DNA from: Aphanizomenon flos-aquae FACHB-1287 | GTDB taxonomy: Bacteria > Cyanobacteriota > Cyanobacteriia > Cyanobacteriales > Nostocaceae | NCBI RefSeq assembly: GCF_014698755.1 | Contig: NZ_JACJTO010000024.1 | Span: forward strand, 1-64,000 | Length of the DNA stretch: 64,000 bases | Reading direction: 5' to 3' | Part shown: positions 1 through 9,059 of the stretch, piece by piece | Layout: each line of letters begins with the position of its first letter | How positions within the stretch are numbered: the first letter of the stretch is position 1 | Program-made: the position numbers and the translations under genes | Notes under the pieces: model-generated | What the model was told of the DNA's origin: nothing | Databases searched by the model: none | What the model saw: only the letters and a program-made list of their open reading frames with translations

Positions 1-113
<113 letters not shown>

Positions 114-266
114 TTTGAGTTTGCTTCGGCTCCGAAATTAATTAAAATCTCGAATCCTCTTTCTTAATTATCTTTACGACGAGGATTGGTTTAATCTATT
201 CTTTCAAAGTATTATTTTTTCTCGGTTCAGTTGCCGTGAGTTGTTTTCTCTCCCCGGCACTTATCT
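114..266 (-). other. 16S rRNA leader region
   Basis: This transcribed spacer lies between the promoter and mature 16S. It has no ORF. It should hold the 5' half of the RNase III processing stem, but the 3' half lies beyond the window, so pairing cannot be checked. The remaining bases up to proC (299-398) show nothing recognisable. Confidence 0.6.
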
Positions 267-295
267 AATATATCAATCCTTCCTTTTTCTGTCAA
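267..295 (-). promoter_or_regulatory. rRNA operon promoter
   Basis: On the minus strand a perfect -35 hexamer TTGACA (290-295) is separated by exactly 17 bp from a near-consensus -10 TATATT (267-272). It lies about 150 bp upstream of the 16S 5' end, and transcription would start near 260. The strength of the match and its position fit a housekeeping sigma-factor promoter for the rrn operon. No second promoter of similar quality is visible in 300-398. Confidence 0.85.
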
Positions 296-398
296 GGGGT
301 TTTTTAAAGTTTTTTTGGGTAGGGGGTGAATACAAACTCTATTTTCGTCTAAAAGCTTTATATAGATAGGGTTTTGATGAATTTGGTTATCATAAATA

Positions 399-1220
399 TC
401 ATCCATTCCCTAATTCTTGAGAGCGTTCTTTTGAGGCTTTGACGGCTTCAATGATGGCGGAACGAAAACCGGCTTTTTCTAGGGCACTGACACCAGCAAT
501 GGTTGTACCTCCGGGACTGGTAACTCTATCTTTAAGTTCGGCTGGGTGAATTTTTGTGTTTTGCAAAAGTGTGGCTGTTCCTAATACTGTTTGTACTGCT
601 AGTTGTTGAGCGATGGATCTTGATAGACCTACAGCGACTCCGCCATCGGCTAGGGCTTCGATCATCAATGCTACATAAGCTGGTCCACTACCAGATAATC
701 CTGTCACTGCATCCATGAGGGTTTCCGGGATTTCGACTACTTCGCCAACGGCGGTAAAAATTTGCTGTGCTATTTGTTGGTGATTAGCATTAGTATACGC
801 GCCTAAAGAAATTGCTGTTATACCTGCGCCTATTGTGGCGGGAGTGTTGGGCATGGCGCGAATTATAGGGATTTGGGGGAAGCTGGCTTCTAATTGTTTT
901 AAAGTTATACCCGCCAGTATAGAAATGATCAAGGGTGAATGCTCTATGGGGAGAATGGCTGCTAATTCTTGCGCGACGGTGGCAAATATTTGGGGTTTGA
1001 TTGCCAACATTACGGCTGTTTTGGCTTTGCTCAAGACTAGGCTATTGTCTGTTGTGACAGCTACGCTATATTTCTGCTCTAAATGGTTGCGGCGTTCAGC
1101 CTGGGGTTCACTGACGATGATTTCTGAGCCTTGATAAGTGCCACTGATAATAAGGCGGGATAATAGGGCTTCTCCCATTACCCCACCGCCAATTAAGCCA
1201 AATTTTATATTCATTTTCAT
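399..1220 (-). CDS. proC: pyrroline-5-carboxylate reductase
   Basis: ProC reduces 1-pyrroline-5-carboxylate to L-proline with NAD(P)H in the cytoplasm, the last step of proline synthesis. The 273-residue protein has the usual family length. It opens with the nucleotide-binding loop GLIGGGVMGEALL (residues ~8-20). It carries the C-terminal dimer signature GLSGSGPAYVALMIEALADG and the SPGGTTIAG segment typical of P5C reductases. Translation could begin at Met1 or Met3 (MKMN); nothing decides between them. It lies 51 bp downstream of sepF on the same strand and is probably co-transcribed with it. Its 3' end faces the rrn promoter region. Confidence 0.96.
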   Translation of the reverse strand: MKMNIKFGLIGGGVMGEALLSRLIISGTYQGSEIIVSEPQAERRNHLEQKYSVAVTTDNSLVLSKAKTAVMLAIKPQIFATVAQELAAILPIEHSPLIISILAGITLKQLEASFPQIPIIRAMPNTPATIGAGITAISLGAYTNANHQQIAQQIFTAVGEVVEIPETLMDAVTGLSGSGPAYVALMIEALADGGVAVGLSRSIAQQLAVQTVLGTATLLQNTKIHPAELKDRVTSPGGTTIAGVSALEKAGFRSAIIEAVKASKERSQELGNG

Positions 1221-1271
1221 TAGTCACTAGTTAGTGGTCAATTAATTATAGGAACTAATGACTAATTTGGT

Positions 1272-1868
1272 TTACTGTGCCATCCGAGTGGGTTCATTCC
1301 CCCAAGTGGCTGCGGCTGCTGCGGGACGAGCGGGACGAGCTTGGCTGATAGGTACTTCGTGGATTAAACCGCCCTGAGTGCTAACTTGCACGCAACTAGG
1401 AGTAAACAAGAAGATACTTTCACCAATTCTTTCTTGATGTCCATCTAAGGCATAAGTACCACCGGCTACAAAGTCAACTGCCCGTTGAGCTTGGTCGGGA
1501 TCCATAATTGTCAAGTTTAATACTACTGATTTACGTTCGCGCAGTGCTTGAATTGCCTGGGGCATTTCTTCAAATGTGCGAGGTTCTAGGACTAGAACTT
1601 CAGAGATTCCATTAATTGCGCCTGGCATACCAATAACATTACTCATAGGTTTGGATACTGTTGCAACTGCTTCTTCTGTACTGGTAGGTGGATTTTCCCG
1701 CCAACGCCGATTTGCAGGAGTGGTTTCCTGTGGGGCTGGTTGAGGGTTTTCTTGCTGATAGCTATTCTGATAATTATCTGCTGTATCAGCTTCTTCTTCG
1801 TAGTATTCGTATTCTACTTGCTCGTTTAAGCCAACAAAGTCTCTAAGTTTGGAAAATATATTACTCAT
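1272..1868 (-). CDS. sepF: cell division protein SepF
   Basis: SepF (DUF552; Cdv2 in cyanobacteria) links FtsZ filaments to the membrane and each other at the division site. The 198-residue protein begins with a short amphipathic helix ([14 protein letters not shown]) suited to membrane binding. An acidic and proline/glutamine-rich linker follows (~20-85), then the globular SepF domain (~92-165, including [22 protein letters not shown]). A good ribosome binding site (GGGAG, eight bases before the ATG) supports the start. It sits upstream of proC and downstream of pipX-pipY on the same strand. The 373-bp gap to pipY suggests its own promoter. Confidence 0.95.
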   Translation of the reverse strand: MSNIFSKLRDFVGLNEQVEYEYYEEEADTADNYQNSYQQENPQPAPQETTPANRRWRENPPTSTEEAVATVSKPMSNVIGMPGAINGISEVLVLEPRTFEEMPQAIQALRERKSVVLNLTIMDPDQAQRAVDFVAGGTYALDGHQERIGESIFLFTPSCVQVSTQGGLIHEVPISQARPARPAAAAATWGNEPTRMAQ

Positions 1869-2241
1869 GTTGTATGCTCCCGGATTAAAATTACCCTAAT
1901 TTTCCTGGCTATCAGTTACATTTAAGTTTCTTCTAGGCAGCAGTGATGACTATATTAGATGTTTGATGTAGCAATTGTACTATTAATTTTCGTTTTTAGC
2001 ACAAACCATCAATCATTGACAGATATTATTTATGTTAATGCCAGCACATTAATGAATCTGTAACAATGAGATAAAATTGTAGCCTAATGATCATTAAAAA
2101 TAAAGGTGGTGAGACCCCCTGTTTTGGGATTCAGTATTACTTATGAAACTATTTTATTTTTTGACTATTATCAATAGTTGGTAAAATAAATTCGTGATCT
2201 ATTATCAATCATGCTGTCTAGCACAATGCCTACAGCTATAT
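1869..2241. other. intergenic region, sepF/pipY
   Basis: This AT-rich spacer has no convincing ORF. It holds the sepF ribosome binding site next to 1869 and presumably the sepF promoter, though no clean -35/-10 pair was found. No clear terminator hairpin for pipY is visible. Confidence 0.5.
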
Positions 2242-2910
2242 CTAAACTCTTTGACCAAATAAAATTGTGCCTAATCGTACCATGGTCGCTCCTGCCTGTA
2301 CTGCTAGTTGATAATCACCAGACATACCCATTGATAATTGCTGCATTGTAATATTTGCCCAATGTTGCGATTGGATAGTTTGTGCTAATTCATACGTACT
2401 ATTAAATACAGTTAAAATTTCTCTATCCGCCAATCCTTGCGGCGGAATTGTCATTAAACCTTGAATTTGTAAGTTCTGACATTGATTAAGTGCTTCTAAG
2501 TCAGCTAATAATTCTGAAACCATCCAACCATATTTATTCGCGTCGGAGAGAATTTTGACTTGTAAGCATATATTCGGAGTCACTTTTAGTTCTTGCGCTA
2601 GAGTGTTTAAACGTTGTGCAAGCGGTAAGTTATCAACGGAGTGAATCCATGAAAATAGTTCTAAGGCTTTTCTGGCCTTGTTGGTTTGTAGATGTCCTAT
2701 CAAGTGCCAGGTAATATCTGATAGATCTGATAACTCAATTTTTTTGCTGGTGGCTTCCTGGATGTGACTTTCGGCAAAATCACGAATTCCTGCGGTATAA
2801 GCTTCCCGCATTAATTCAGTAGATACTTTTTTTGTGACAGCAATCAACCTCACTGTAGATGGGAGTGAGGCGCGAATATTGCTAAGACTATCGCTAATTA
2901 AACTGCTCAT
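2242..2910 (-). CDS. pipY: PLP homeostasis protein PipY (YggS/PROSC family)
   Basis: This single-domain, fold-type III pyridoxal-phosphate-binding protein (COG0325) controls PLP and amino/keto acid balance and is not known to be an enzyme. Visible family segments are LIAVTKK, with the PLP lysine, near the N-terminus; WHLIGHLQTNKAR; and the C-terminal LSMGMSGDYQLAVQAGATMVRLGTILFG phosphate-binding region. The ATG at 2910 is preferred over an upstream ATG at 2922. It overlaps the pipX stop codon as ATGA (2907-2910), the usual sign of translational coupling. In cyanobacteria pipX and pipY form a conserved bicistronic operon tied to PII/NtcA nitrogen signalling. Confidence 0.95.
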   Translation of the reverse strand: MSSLISDSLSNIRASLPSTVRLIAVTKKVSTELMREAYTAGIRDFAESHIQEATSKKIELSDLSDITWHLIGHLQTNKARKALELFSWIHSVDNLPLAQRLNTLAQELKVTPNICLQVKILSDANKYGWMVSELLADLEALNQCQNLQIQGLMTIPPQGLADREILTVFNSTYELAQTIQSQHWANITMQQLSMGMSGDYQLAVQAGATMVRLGTILFGQRV

Positions 2911-3185
2911 TGGAATGTACACTGGAAAACATTTTGAAGCAGTTCGTACTCATGGGAGTTACCACTGCGGCGTAAAGTACGTAGGCGATTTTCCAGCACC
3001 ATTCTGGCTTCAGTCCGGCCAATCGACTGAAATTTCAGGACTTTAAGTTCAGTTGTTACTAGAAAAAATAAGCGTTGGGCGTAGAGTGTGGTAAACAGAT
3101 CCTGGTTCTCATCAACCATACAGATCCTATAGAGTAAACCCCAAGTTGGATGATTTATGTAAGTTTCTGAGCTTTCTGGATTCAT
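2907..3185 (-). CDS. pipX: PII-interacting protein PipX
   Basis: PipX is a small cyanobacterial co-activator that binds either PII (GlnB) or the transcription factor NtcA according to 2-oxoglutarate level. It also contacts PlmA. The 92-residue protein has the expected length and order: an N-terminal Tudor-like beta domain (HPTWGLLYRICMVDENQDLFTTLYAQRLFFLV), then two C-terminal helices (TEARMVLENRLRTLRRSG and EYELLQNVFQ). It is the first gene of the pipX-pipY pair, with a 4-bp ATGA overlap. The ribosome site is weak (AGGA two bases before the ATG). No GTA-N8-TAC NtcA box was seen in the 380 bp upstream. Confidence 0.95.
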   Translation of the reverse strand: MNPESSETYINHPTWGLLYRICMVDENQDLFTTLYAQRLFFLVTTELKVLKFQSIGRTEARMVLENRLRTLRRSGNSHEYELLQNVFQCTFQ

Positions 3186-3571
3186 TTCCTAGTCAAGGTT
3201 GGGAGTGTATATGGCCGGGGACGGTAACAAGCTTAAAAGCGATGAGGGTATAAGTTTGATGATAACTGGATGTTTTCATGTAACTGACAACCGCTATGGC
3301 TTGTTCTGCAACTAATCTTTTGAGGATAGTATACCCTTCCACTAGAATTTTTGTTGACAGTACGAAACTCACAATTGTTCTGGCGGTTTTTTGTGGGAAT
3401 ACTTTTTTGAGTCCGTGGTGTTGCACAGGCTTGTTTCTATCCTGCCACAATTATGTGCTAATGACGCAAAAATGGACATTTATCCGGCCGGCATACAGTA
3501 GGAGTTAGGAGGAGGGGTTATAAATAAGTAAAGAGGGATATTTTCCTGCTACCTCCTTGCCTTCTTACCTG
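3186..3571. other. intergenic region between the PKS island and pipX
   Basis: This 386-bp spacer has a base composition visibly richer in G and C than the island to its right. It carries short overlapping ORFs on both strands (for example 3193-3450 minus, 85 codons). None has a recognisable product or ribosome site. It must hold the pipX promoter and the end of the PKS transcript, but neither a clear promoter nor a hairpin-plus-T-run terminator is visible. Confidence 0.4.
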
Positions 3572-5431
3572 TTACCGATTTTTCAGGGAGGGAAAATTTT
3601 TACCACCTAGTTCAATTTGTCCGGTTAGGCAACCGTTTTTGAGCCTATTTACTAAATATTCTAAATCTTTAGCAATAAAGTTTGTCCCATGATCTGGTTC
3701 TATTAAGCTAATTAAGTTGACATCATTTATGATTTGATTACCTAAATCAGCAATTCCTAGAAAATTGAAAACTCCTGATTCATAAGTTCCACAAGGTACG
3801 GAGGGATTATTCATGCCAACGCAGTATTCATTTTCTTGAAACCAATGAAAATCAGGATAGCCATGAAAATGAACAATGGGTGCGCCATTGGCAATTATTT
3901 CGGGTGTGTATAAGGCGGTAGCGAGGCTAATAGCTAACATGACATAGATATCATAGGAAGGTTTGATATCTGTTTTGTTTGAGCTACTTCCTAATGGTAA
4001 TTGCAGATGTAATTTGTCTTGTAAACCAATACGCAGAATATCAGAATCAATATTTAAATTGGTTTTGTTTGCACCAGAACGGGAACTAACTAACCAAATG
4101 TCAGGGATTTGTTTAAATCTATTTTCTGCATTAATATTCAGTTTGATATAACGTCTACTTTGTTGATTTTGCCGAAGTTCATAACTACTAAATCCTGCGA
4201 CAGGTAATAAATTTTCCCATTCATCAATGGTAATTTCTGGTTTACCTACATAATGAGGAGGTTCGATATAAGCGACAAAACCATAAGATACTCCTGTTCT
4301 ACCATTAACAATGACATCAACTATATCTCGATGGGATTTTCTTTGAATAACTTCATCTAATTTAAATCCATTTGGAAATAAACCTGTTGATTCTAGATCT
4401 TGCCCTAATTTAATTAATTTATTGGCATAATTTGACAGATGAGGATTATATTTTCCTAGTTCAAAACGACTAATCAATAGTGGAGTAATTGGGACAAATA
4501 CTTTAGGTATAAATGATTTTAAGGCAAAGTCTTCAATTTCATTATGAAGAAACTTAGAATCAGATAGATTCATATTCAGAATAGAAAATTCTTCGTTAGA
4601 TACACCAATGACAATTTCTGAGAAGGTTTTAACTAGTGTATTTATGCCGATACGAATTTTTTCTGTATAGGGTGTAAGTGGACTAACAAATTGATTATCT
4701 ATGTTAGTCAGAGTTACTACTTGTGTATTAGTAGGATCTTCAACATATTTAGCGGCATGATCTTCAGCCCAGCTACTCAATTTAGCAATTTGAATAACGG
4801 ACATTTGTTGTTTTTCTTTTAGCCAATTATAAGATAATTTATACCAATTTTCAGCGATAATTATGCCTAATTTTCTTAACCATGAATTTGGTCTTTCTAC
4901 ATCTACAATAGCATCAATATCTGCTCTGACACTTTGGATTTTTAAAGATTTATGCCAGTTTAAAATGGGAATTTTAATGGTATGTTTTAATTCTGTTGTC
5001 GCTTCTTTCCAAGGAATTACTGTGACACCATGCTTTTGAAGATAGAAGATTAATTGTTGCCTAAATCTAACAATGACTTGATTATAATAATTATCTGGTA
5101 AAGGTCTAAAGCTAATTTTTAAGTTTTCAGCCATGAACTTAGGATTAATAATTGGTGGTTCATATCCTGTGGGTAATTCTCCAGAAAAGCCACCAATTAA
5201 TTTACCAATAGTTTGTAAACTAATGCCTTGAATTAAAGGTTCTTGGGCATAGTTATTAGTAACATTCATTTCCTGGATTAATGCTAAAATATCTTCTTTA
5301 TATGTGGCTATTTCTACTTGGATTTCTGGGGTAATTACTCCTTTGGGGGAACGAATATTCAGTTTGCTATTTTCTGACCAAAATAATACACCTTGTTGAG
5401 TGAGTTTTGCTAAAATTTCTGCTGCATTCAT
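3572..5431 (-). CDS. unrecognised PKS-cluster protein with TubC-like N-terminal docking domain
   Basis: This is the last gene of the PKS run, 619 residues, with a strong ribosome site (AGGAG, eight bases before the ATG) that fixes the start. Residues 1-55 (AEILAKLTQQGVLFWSENSKLNIRSPKG, then a helix ending DILALIQ) look like the TubC N-terminal docking domain, which holds NRPS/PKS partners together. The rest (~60-619) matches no family I know. It is soluble, with no clear membrane segment. It carries a histidine-rich motif HFHGYPDFHW (H521, H523, H529), a nearby CGTYESG stretch and a late EPDHGTNF motif that could bind metal or form an active site. Its position implies a role in tailoring, acceptor supply or release of the polyketide. 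That role is inferred from context only. Confidence 0.75.
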   Translation of the reverse strand: MNAAEILAKLTQQGVLFWSENSKLNIRSPKGVITPEIQVEIATYKEDILALIQEMNVTNNYAQEPLIQGISLQTIGKLIGGFSGELPTGYEPPIINPKFMAENLKISFRPLPDNYYNQVIVRFRQQLIFYLQKHGVTVIPWKEATTELKHTIKIPILNWHKSLKIQSVRADIDAIVDVERPNSWLRKLGIIIAENWYKLSYNWLKEKQQMSVIQIAKLSSWAEDHAAKYVEDPTNTQVVTLTNIDNQFVSPLTPYTEKIRIGINTLVKTFSEIVIGVSNEEFSILNMNLSDSKFLHNEIEDFALKSFIPKVFVPITPLLISRFELGKYNPHLSNYANKLIKLGQDLESTGLFPNGFKLDEVIQRKSHRDIVDVIVNGRTGVSYGFVAYIEPPHYVGKPEITIDEWENLLPVAGFSSYELRQNQQSRRYIKLNINAENRFKQIPDIWLVSSRSGANKTNLNIDSDILRIGLQDKLHLQLPLGSSSNKTDIKPSYDIYVMLAISLATALYTPEIIANGAPIVHFHGYPDFHWFQENEYCVGMNNPSVPCGTYESGVFNFLGIADLGNQIINDVNLISLIEPDHGTNFIAKDLEYLVNRLKNGCLTGQIELGGKNFPSLKNR

Positions 5432-5471
5432 GACAAAATCTCCTGTGTTTAAAAATAAGAACTTAGGAAAG

Positions 5472-5518
5472 AGGACACCTAGCTAAATTAGGGTTGTCCC
5501 AATCTGGCAAAGTGTCCT
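5472..5518. other. inverted repeat in the ACP/619-residue gene spacer
   Basis: AGGACAC (5472-5478) pairs with GTGTCCT (5512-5518) across 33 bases. It lies in the 141-bp gap between the ACP gene and the docking-domain gene. It could reduce read-through or stabilise mRNA ends, but it has no T-run and may mean nothing. Confidence 0.3.
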
Positions 5519-5572
5519 AATAATCAAGGAGGAAAAACTGGATTGTCAGTAATTAAACAGAATTTGTAGAGC

Positions 5573-5878
5573 TTATATCTGGATAATTTCTGACTGAGAA
5601 TTTTCTAATTCTTCAGATAGTCTGAGAGAAAGTTCTTCAATGGTGGGATAATACCAAAGGTGCATAAGTGATAATTTAAATCCCAAGAACTTTTCGGCTT
5701 TCCTAGCGATAATTATGGTTTGTGCTGAGTCTAAACCGTAACTATCGAGGGGTTTACGAATATTTATTTCTTCTGGATTAACTCCCAATAAGGAGGAAAT
5801 TTCTGAGACTAACCAAGCTTGAATTTTAGTAGTGTTATCTTGGTTATCAGGTTGATAATTAGAAAGATGATTATTCAT
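5573..5878 (-). CDS. free-standing acyl carrier protein
   Basis: This 101-residue phosphopantetheine-binding protein carries acyl chains as thioesters. A disordered, Asn/Gln-rich N-terminus (~1-18) precedes a four-helix carrier domain. The domain has the attachment motif SYGLDSAQT with serine 51, and LPTIEEL-type ends (YPTIEELSLRLSEEL). The GLDS-A form is typical of PKS/NRPS type carriers rather than of fatty-acid AcpP (DSLD). Its ATG directly follows the stop of the acyltransferase gene (TAAATG), so the two are translationally linked and likely work together. It may receive the finished chain from the PKS, or carry the acceptor or starter group. Confidence 0.9.
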   Translation of the reverse strand: MNNHLSNYQPDNQDNTTKIQAWLVSEISSLLGVNPEEINIRKPLDSYGLDSAQTIIIARKAEKFLGFKLSLMHLWYYPTIEELSLRLSEELENSQSEIIQI

Positions 5879-7219
5879 TTATGTTACCCCAGGTATTAAG
5901 CAATTAGGCGAAAATTTCATAATGTAATTGATACAATTATCTACGATTTTTTCCATGGTTTCTCGATGAAGTGAAGGTTGAGAAAATACAAAATTTAGGG
6001 TCATTTTTTCCTGAAAAGTAGCAGCATGAACAATAAACATTCCTGCGTATAAAGCATGAGAACCAACAAAACTAATTTCTTCTAGTTCTAATTGACCATA
6101 ACTATGAGGAATATTAATTTTACCAACATTAGAAATGGAAACTGTAGCGGATACTTGATTAGGAAATAACAAGGAGAAATTTATTAGTTGTTTAGCTATA
6201 AGTATCATTTGAAAAATTTCTCCTTGGTTAATTTTTTTATTAAGAGTTTGTTTAACTTTCCGCGCTAATTCCCAAAAACATATATTATTAGTAATTCTAT
6301 AAAATCCCATCAAAGATGCTGCTAAAACTGTCATATTTTCTTGACTAATTTCTGGTTGCAAATGTCTTCTTAAATCAAGATATGATAAACAACTAACTCG
6401 AATATTATCTTCATGGCTTTTAGTCAATTGTTTGGAGACTGTTAACATTAGTGCCGCACATAAAGCACTTTGTACTGTAGTATTTTCTTGTCGGCATTGC
6501 TGAATAAACTGCTGTGTTGATTCTTGATTAAGTTGTCTATGAATGATTTCGCAATGACGCTGAGAAATAGGAACATATTTTTCTACTCTTAAGGTTTTTA
6601 GTTGATTCCAGTATTTTTGAAAAGCGATATTTAATAATAAATAAATTCTACCTATCTTTCCTTTAAAACTATTTGTCCAAGTTGGTAATAGTTTTTCAAT
6701 GGGTGGAAGTGCTGCTAAGGTAGTGGCTACTGGAATAGATTTACCTTCAGTAATTCTTTGACAATAGGTTAAAATTTCTGAATGTAGTTTGATGCTTGAT
6801 AAACCGTCGGTAATAGCATGATGTGTAGTTGTGATCAGATAATTGATATTCCGCTGATTCAATATTTTTACAAGTACAACTCTTAGCAGATATTTACTAC
6901 TATCAATTAATTGATTCATTTCTGCATTGACGACTGCTTCCCATTCCTGACTTTCTCCAATATTAACAATTTGCAAAGGAAGTTTTCCTGTATCTATAGA
7001 CTGAAAATAGTAGGAATTTTTAGAATTAATAATGTGAGAATTAAGGGCAGGATGACGATATTGCAGAATATCTAAAGATTGCCTGAGAACTGTTTCTTGA
7101 AGATTTCCCTGAATACGGCTAATAGTAACTAAATTCCATGTTTTAGCTCGTTGATTCAGAATTTCCATTGTTTCTTCTAGCTGTCCTAATTTTCTATTTA
7201 TAGCCATATTTATTACCAT
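5879..7219 (-). CDS. condensation/PapA-like acyltransferase
   Basis: The protein (446 residues) belongs to the CoA-dependent acyltransferase / NRPS condensation superfamily. It has the catalytic HHxxxDG motif as HHAITDG (H133, H134, D138), near the expected place. An N-terminal half with paired short strands precedes the motif, and a C-terminal half contains FVFSQPSLHRETMEKIVDNCI. Stand-alone members such as mycobacterial PapA proteins move a polyketide acyl chain from a carrier protein onto an alcohol, making an ester. No thioesterase or thioester reductase is seen in this cluster, so it is a good candidate for chain release. It ends exactly where the ACP gene starts. Met1 or Met5 could be the start; neither has a strong ribosome site. 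Confidence 0.85.
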   Translation of the reverse strand: MVINMAINRKLGQLEETMEILNQRAKTWNLVTISRIQGNLQETVLRQSLDILQYRHPALNSHIINSKNSYYFQSIDTGKLPLQIVNIGESQEWEAVVNAEMNQLIDSSKYLLRVVLVKILNQRNINYLITTTHHAITDGLSSIKLHSEILTYCQRITEGKSIPVATTLAALPPIEKLLPTWTNSFKGKIGRIYLLLNIAFQKYWNQLKTLRVEKYVPISQRHCEIIHRQLNQESTQQFIQQCRQENTTVQSALCAALMLTVSKQLTKSHEDNIRVSCLSYLDLRRHLQPEISQENMTVLAASLMGFYRITNNICFWELARKVKQTLNKKINQGEIFQMILIAKQLINFSLLFPNQVSATVSISNVGKINIPHSYGQLELEEISFVGSHALYAGMFIVHAATFQEKMTLNFVFSQPSLHRETMEKIVDNCINYIMKFSPNCLIPGVT

Positions 7220-7291
7220 TTGCTAAATAAGAATTATTAAAATAGTTGGTAGTGAGGGATAAATCCCTCATTTACGATACTAAGGTGCTAA

Positions 7292-9016
7292 CTATAAACT
7301 TGGTTGTTTATTTAAGTTAGATACTGGATGATATTGACTAAATTCCTCTGGCATTTGTAAACCTTGGATTTTTAAATTTTGAACCCGATATAAATAAGCT
7401 GCACCTGTCATAATTTGATCGGCTATATCAACTACTCGGCGATTATTAATATCTGCCAAATAAGAGCCACGTACCCAATTATTAAAACTGCCCATTGCTG
7501 GTCCACACCAAATTTGATAATCAATTTCTCGACCTTTTTCTCCTGTGTTAGACCACCGAGAAGACAATCCTAAATACCAACGAAATATTAATGCCATTTT
7601 TATTTTAGGATTGTTAGTTGCTTTGCTTAATTTTTCTGGGTTGCGTTGGGATAAATAAGTAGATGTTTCTTGCCAAATTTCAGAAATTGTTTTTCGCAGA
7701 ATTTGTTTTTCTAATTTTTCTATTTCATCTGGAGGAATTTCTGCAATTGAATTATAATTTCTGTATAATTCCCATAGTTTTTGAGCGCGGAGAGGAAAAA
7801 GAGTTCCTCTTTTAAGAACTTGTAACTTTACTCCCATTTCAAACATATCAGCCGCTGGTGCCATCATTACATCAGTCATTTCTGCTTCAGATAGGAGCTT
7901 TTTTGTATATTCAGAAGTCCCAGCTTCAATGCAGGATTGATTAATAGAACCAGTGACAATATAAGCCGCACCCATCATGAAGGATGCTAGTGCTGATTGC
8001 GGTGTAGAAATTCCTCCAGCAACACCGATTCTTACAGGTTTTTCATAATTATATTTGCGTTGAATTTCATCTCTTAATTCTAAGATATAAGGTAATAAAC
8101 AAACCAAGGGACGATTATCTGTATGTCCTCCTGAATCTGCTTCTATGGTAATATCATCAGCCATAGGAATTTTTGCCGCAAGATTAGCTTGCAATTCGCT
8201 AATTAATCCTTGTTCAACTAATTGGGTCAGAATTTTTGTAGGTGCAGGTTGGAGGAATTTAGTGGCAATTTCTCGACGGGAAACTTTAGCGATAATTTTA
8301 TTGTTGATTTCAATTTGATTGGCTGAATTTAAACTTAATCCAGCAGCCCGATAGTAGACTATATTATCACTCAAATCTAAGAATGCAGAGGCTTCAATTA
8401 TTCTGACTTGATGCTGTAAATACAAATTAATTAAACGACGTTCGATAGCAGGTTCACTAGGACTATGAAGTAAGTTAAATGCATAGGATTTGTTATGTAA
8501 AGCTTGTTGAATTTTATGAATTGCTGATTCCACACGGGCAGGTAATAAACCTCCTGCACCAAAGGAACTTAAAATATTAGCTTTTCCTAGGGCAATTACC
8601 ATTTCTTCAGATGCAATACCCTGAGCCATTGCCCCAGTCATATATGCATATTTTGTGCCATAAAACTCTAGAAAATTTGGATCGCCTAATTGATGAAATT
8701 CGATAGCAGGAACAGTTAAAAGCATTTCTAACTTGTTACTTTTACCATTGGCACTATATGATAAACTACCTTTGTTGCTAATACCAATTTGTCCTTCTTT
8801 ATTCAGAATATAGCAAGGAAAATTTAAATTCATCAGTTTATTTTTAATATTTTCTGCATCAAAAGAGACGGTATTTAAATCACCTTGCCATGCTTGATAA
8901 TTATTATTCATTGTAGGGGAAAACTTGAGTTTTTGTTGATGTTTATTTGGCGTAATTTCTGAATTAAACACTTTATTTAACCTCTGATAATTGACTAGAG
9001 TATTGTAGGAAGGCAA
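7292..9016 (-). CDS. PfaD-family trans-acting enoyl reductase
   Basis: This FMN-dependent TIM-barrel protein of the PfaD / 2-nitropropane dioxygenase type works in trans on PUFA-synthase-like and trans-AT PKSs. It reduces the enoyl intermediate. Family features are TGAMAQGIASEEMVIALGKANILSSFGAGGL-type phosphate-binding loops (~125-160), EADSGGHTDNRPL (~290), and GVAGGISTPQSALASFMMGAAYIVTGS (~335-360). The tail resembles PfaD: IWCGPAMGSFNNWVRGSYL, near 500. The open frame starts with TTG at 9016. The first ATG is residue 36 (8911), and the true start is undecided. It lies between the two KS-bearing genes and the acyltransferase on one strand and supplies the reductive step missing from the main PKS. 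Confidence 0.93.
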   Translation of the reverse strand: MPSYNTLVNYQRLNKVFNSEITPNKHQQKLKFSPTMNNNYQAWQGDLNTVSFDAENIKNKLMNLNFPCYILNKEGQIGISNKGSLSYSANGKSNKLEMLLTVPAIEFHQLGDPNFLEFYGTKYAYMTGAMAQGIASEEMVIALGKANILSSFGAGGLLPARVESAIHKIQQALHNKSYAFNLLHSPSEPAIERRLINLYLQHQVRIIEASAFLDLSDNIVYYRAAGLSLNSANQIEINNKIIAKVSRREIATKFLQPAPTKILTQLVEQGLISELQANLAAKIPMADDITIEADSGGHTDNRPLVCLLPYILELRDEIQRKYNYEKPVRIGVAGGISTPQSALASFMMGAAYIVTGSINQSCIEAGTSEYTKKLLSEAEMTDVMMAPAADMFEMGVKLQVLKRGTLFPLRAQKLWELYRNYNSIAEIPPDEIEKLEKQILRKTISEIWQETSTYLSQRNPEKLSKATNNPKIKMALIFRWYLGLSSRWSNTGEKGREIDYQIWCGPAMGSFNNWVRGSYLADINNRRVVDIADQIMTGAAYLYRVQNLKIQGLQMPEEFSQYHPVSNLNKQPSL

Positions 9017-9059
9017 GATGCCTATCCCATAATTAATTCAAAGAAATTTCTGTTTATTT

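Noticed and set aside
3193-3508. Short ORFs on both strands upstream of pipX (85 and 70 codons)
   Set aside because: No recognisable domain and no ribosome site, and the two overlap each other in the stretch that should hold the pipX promoter.
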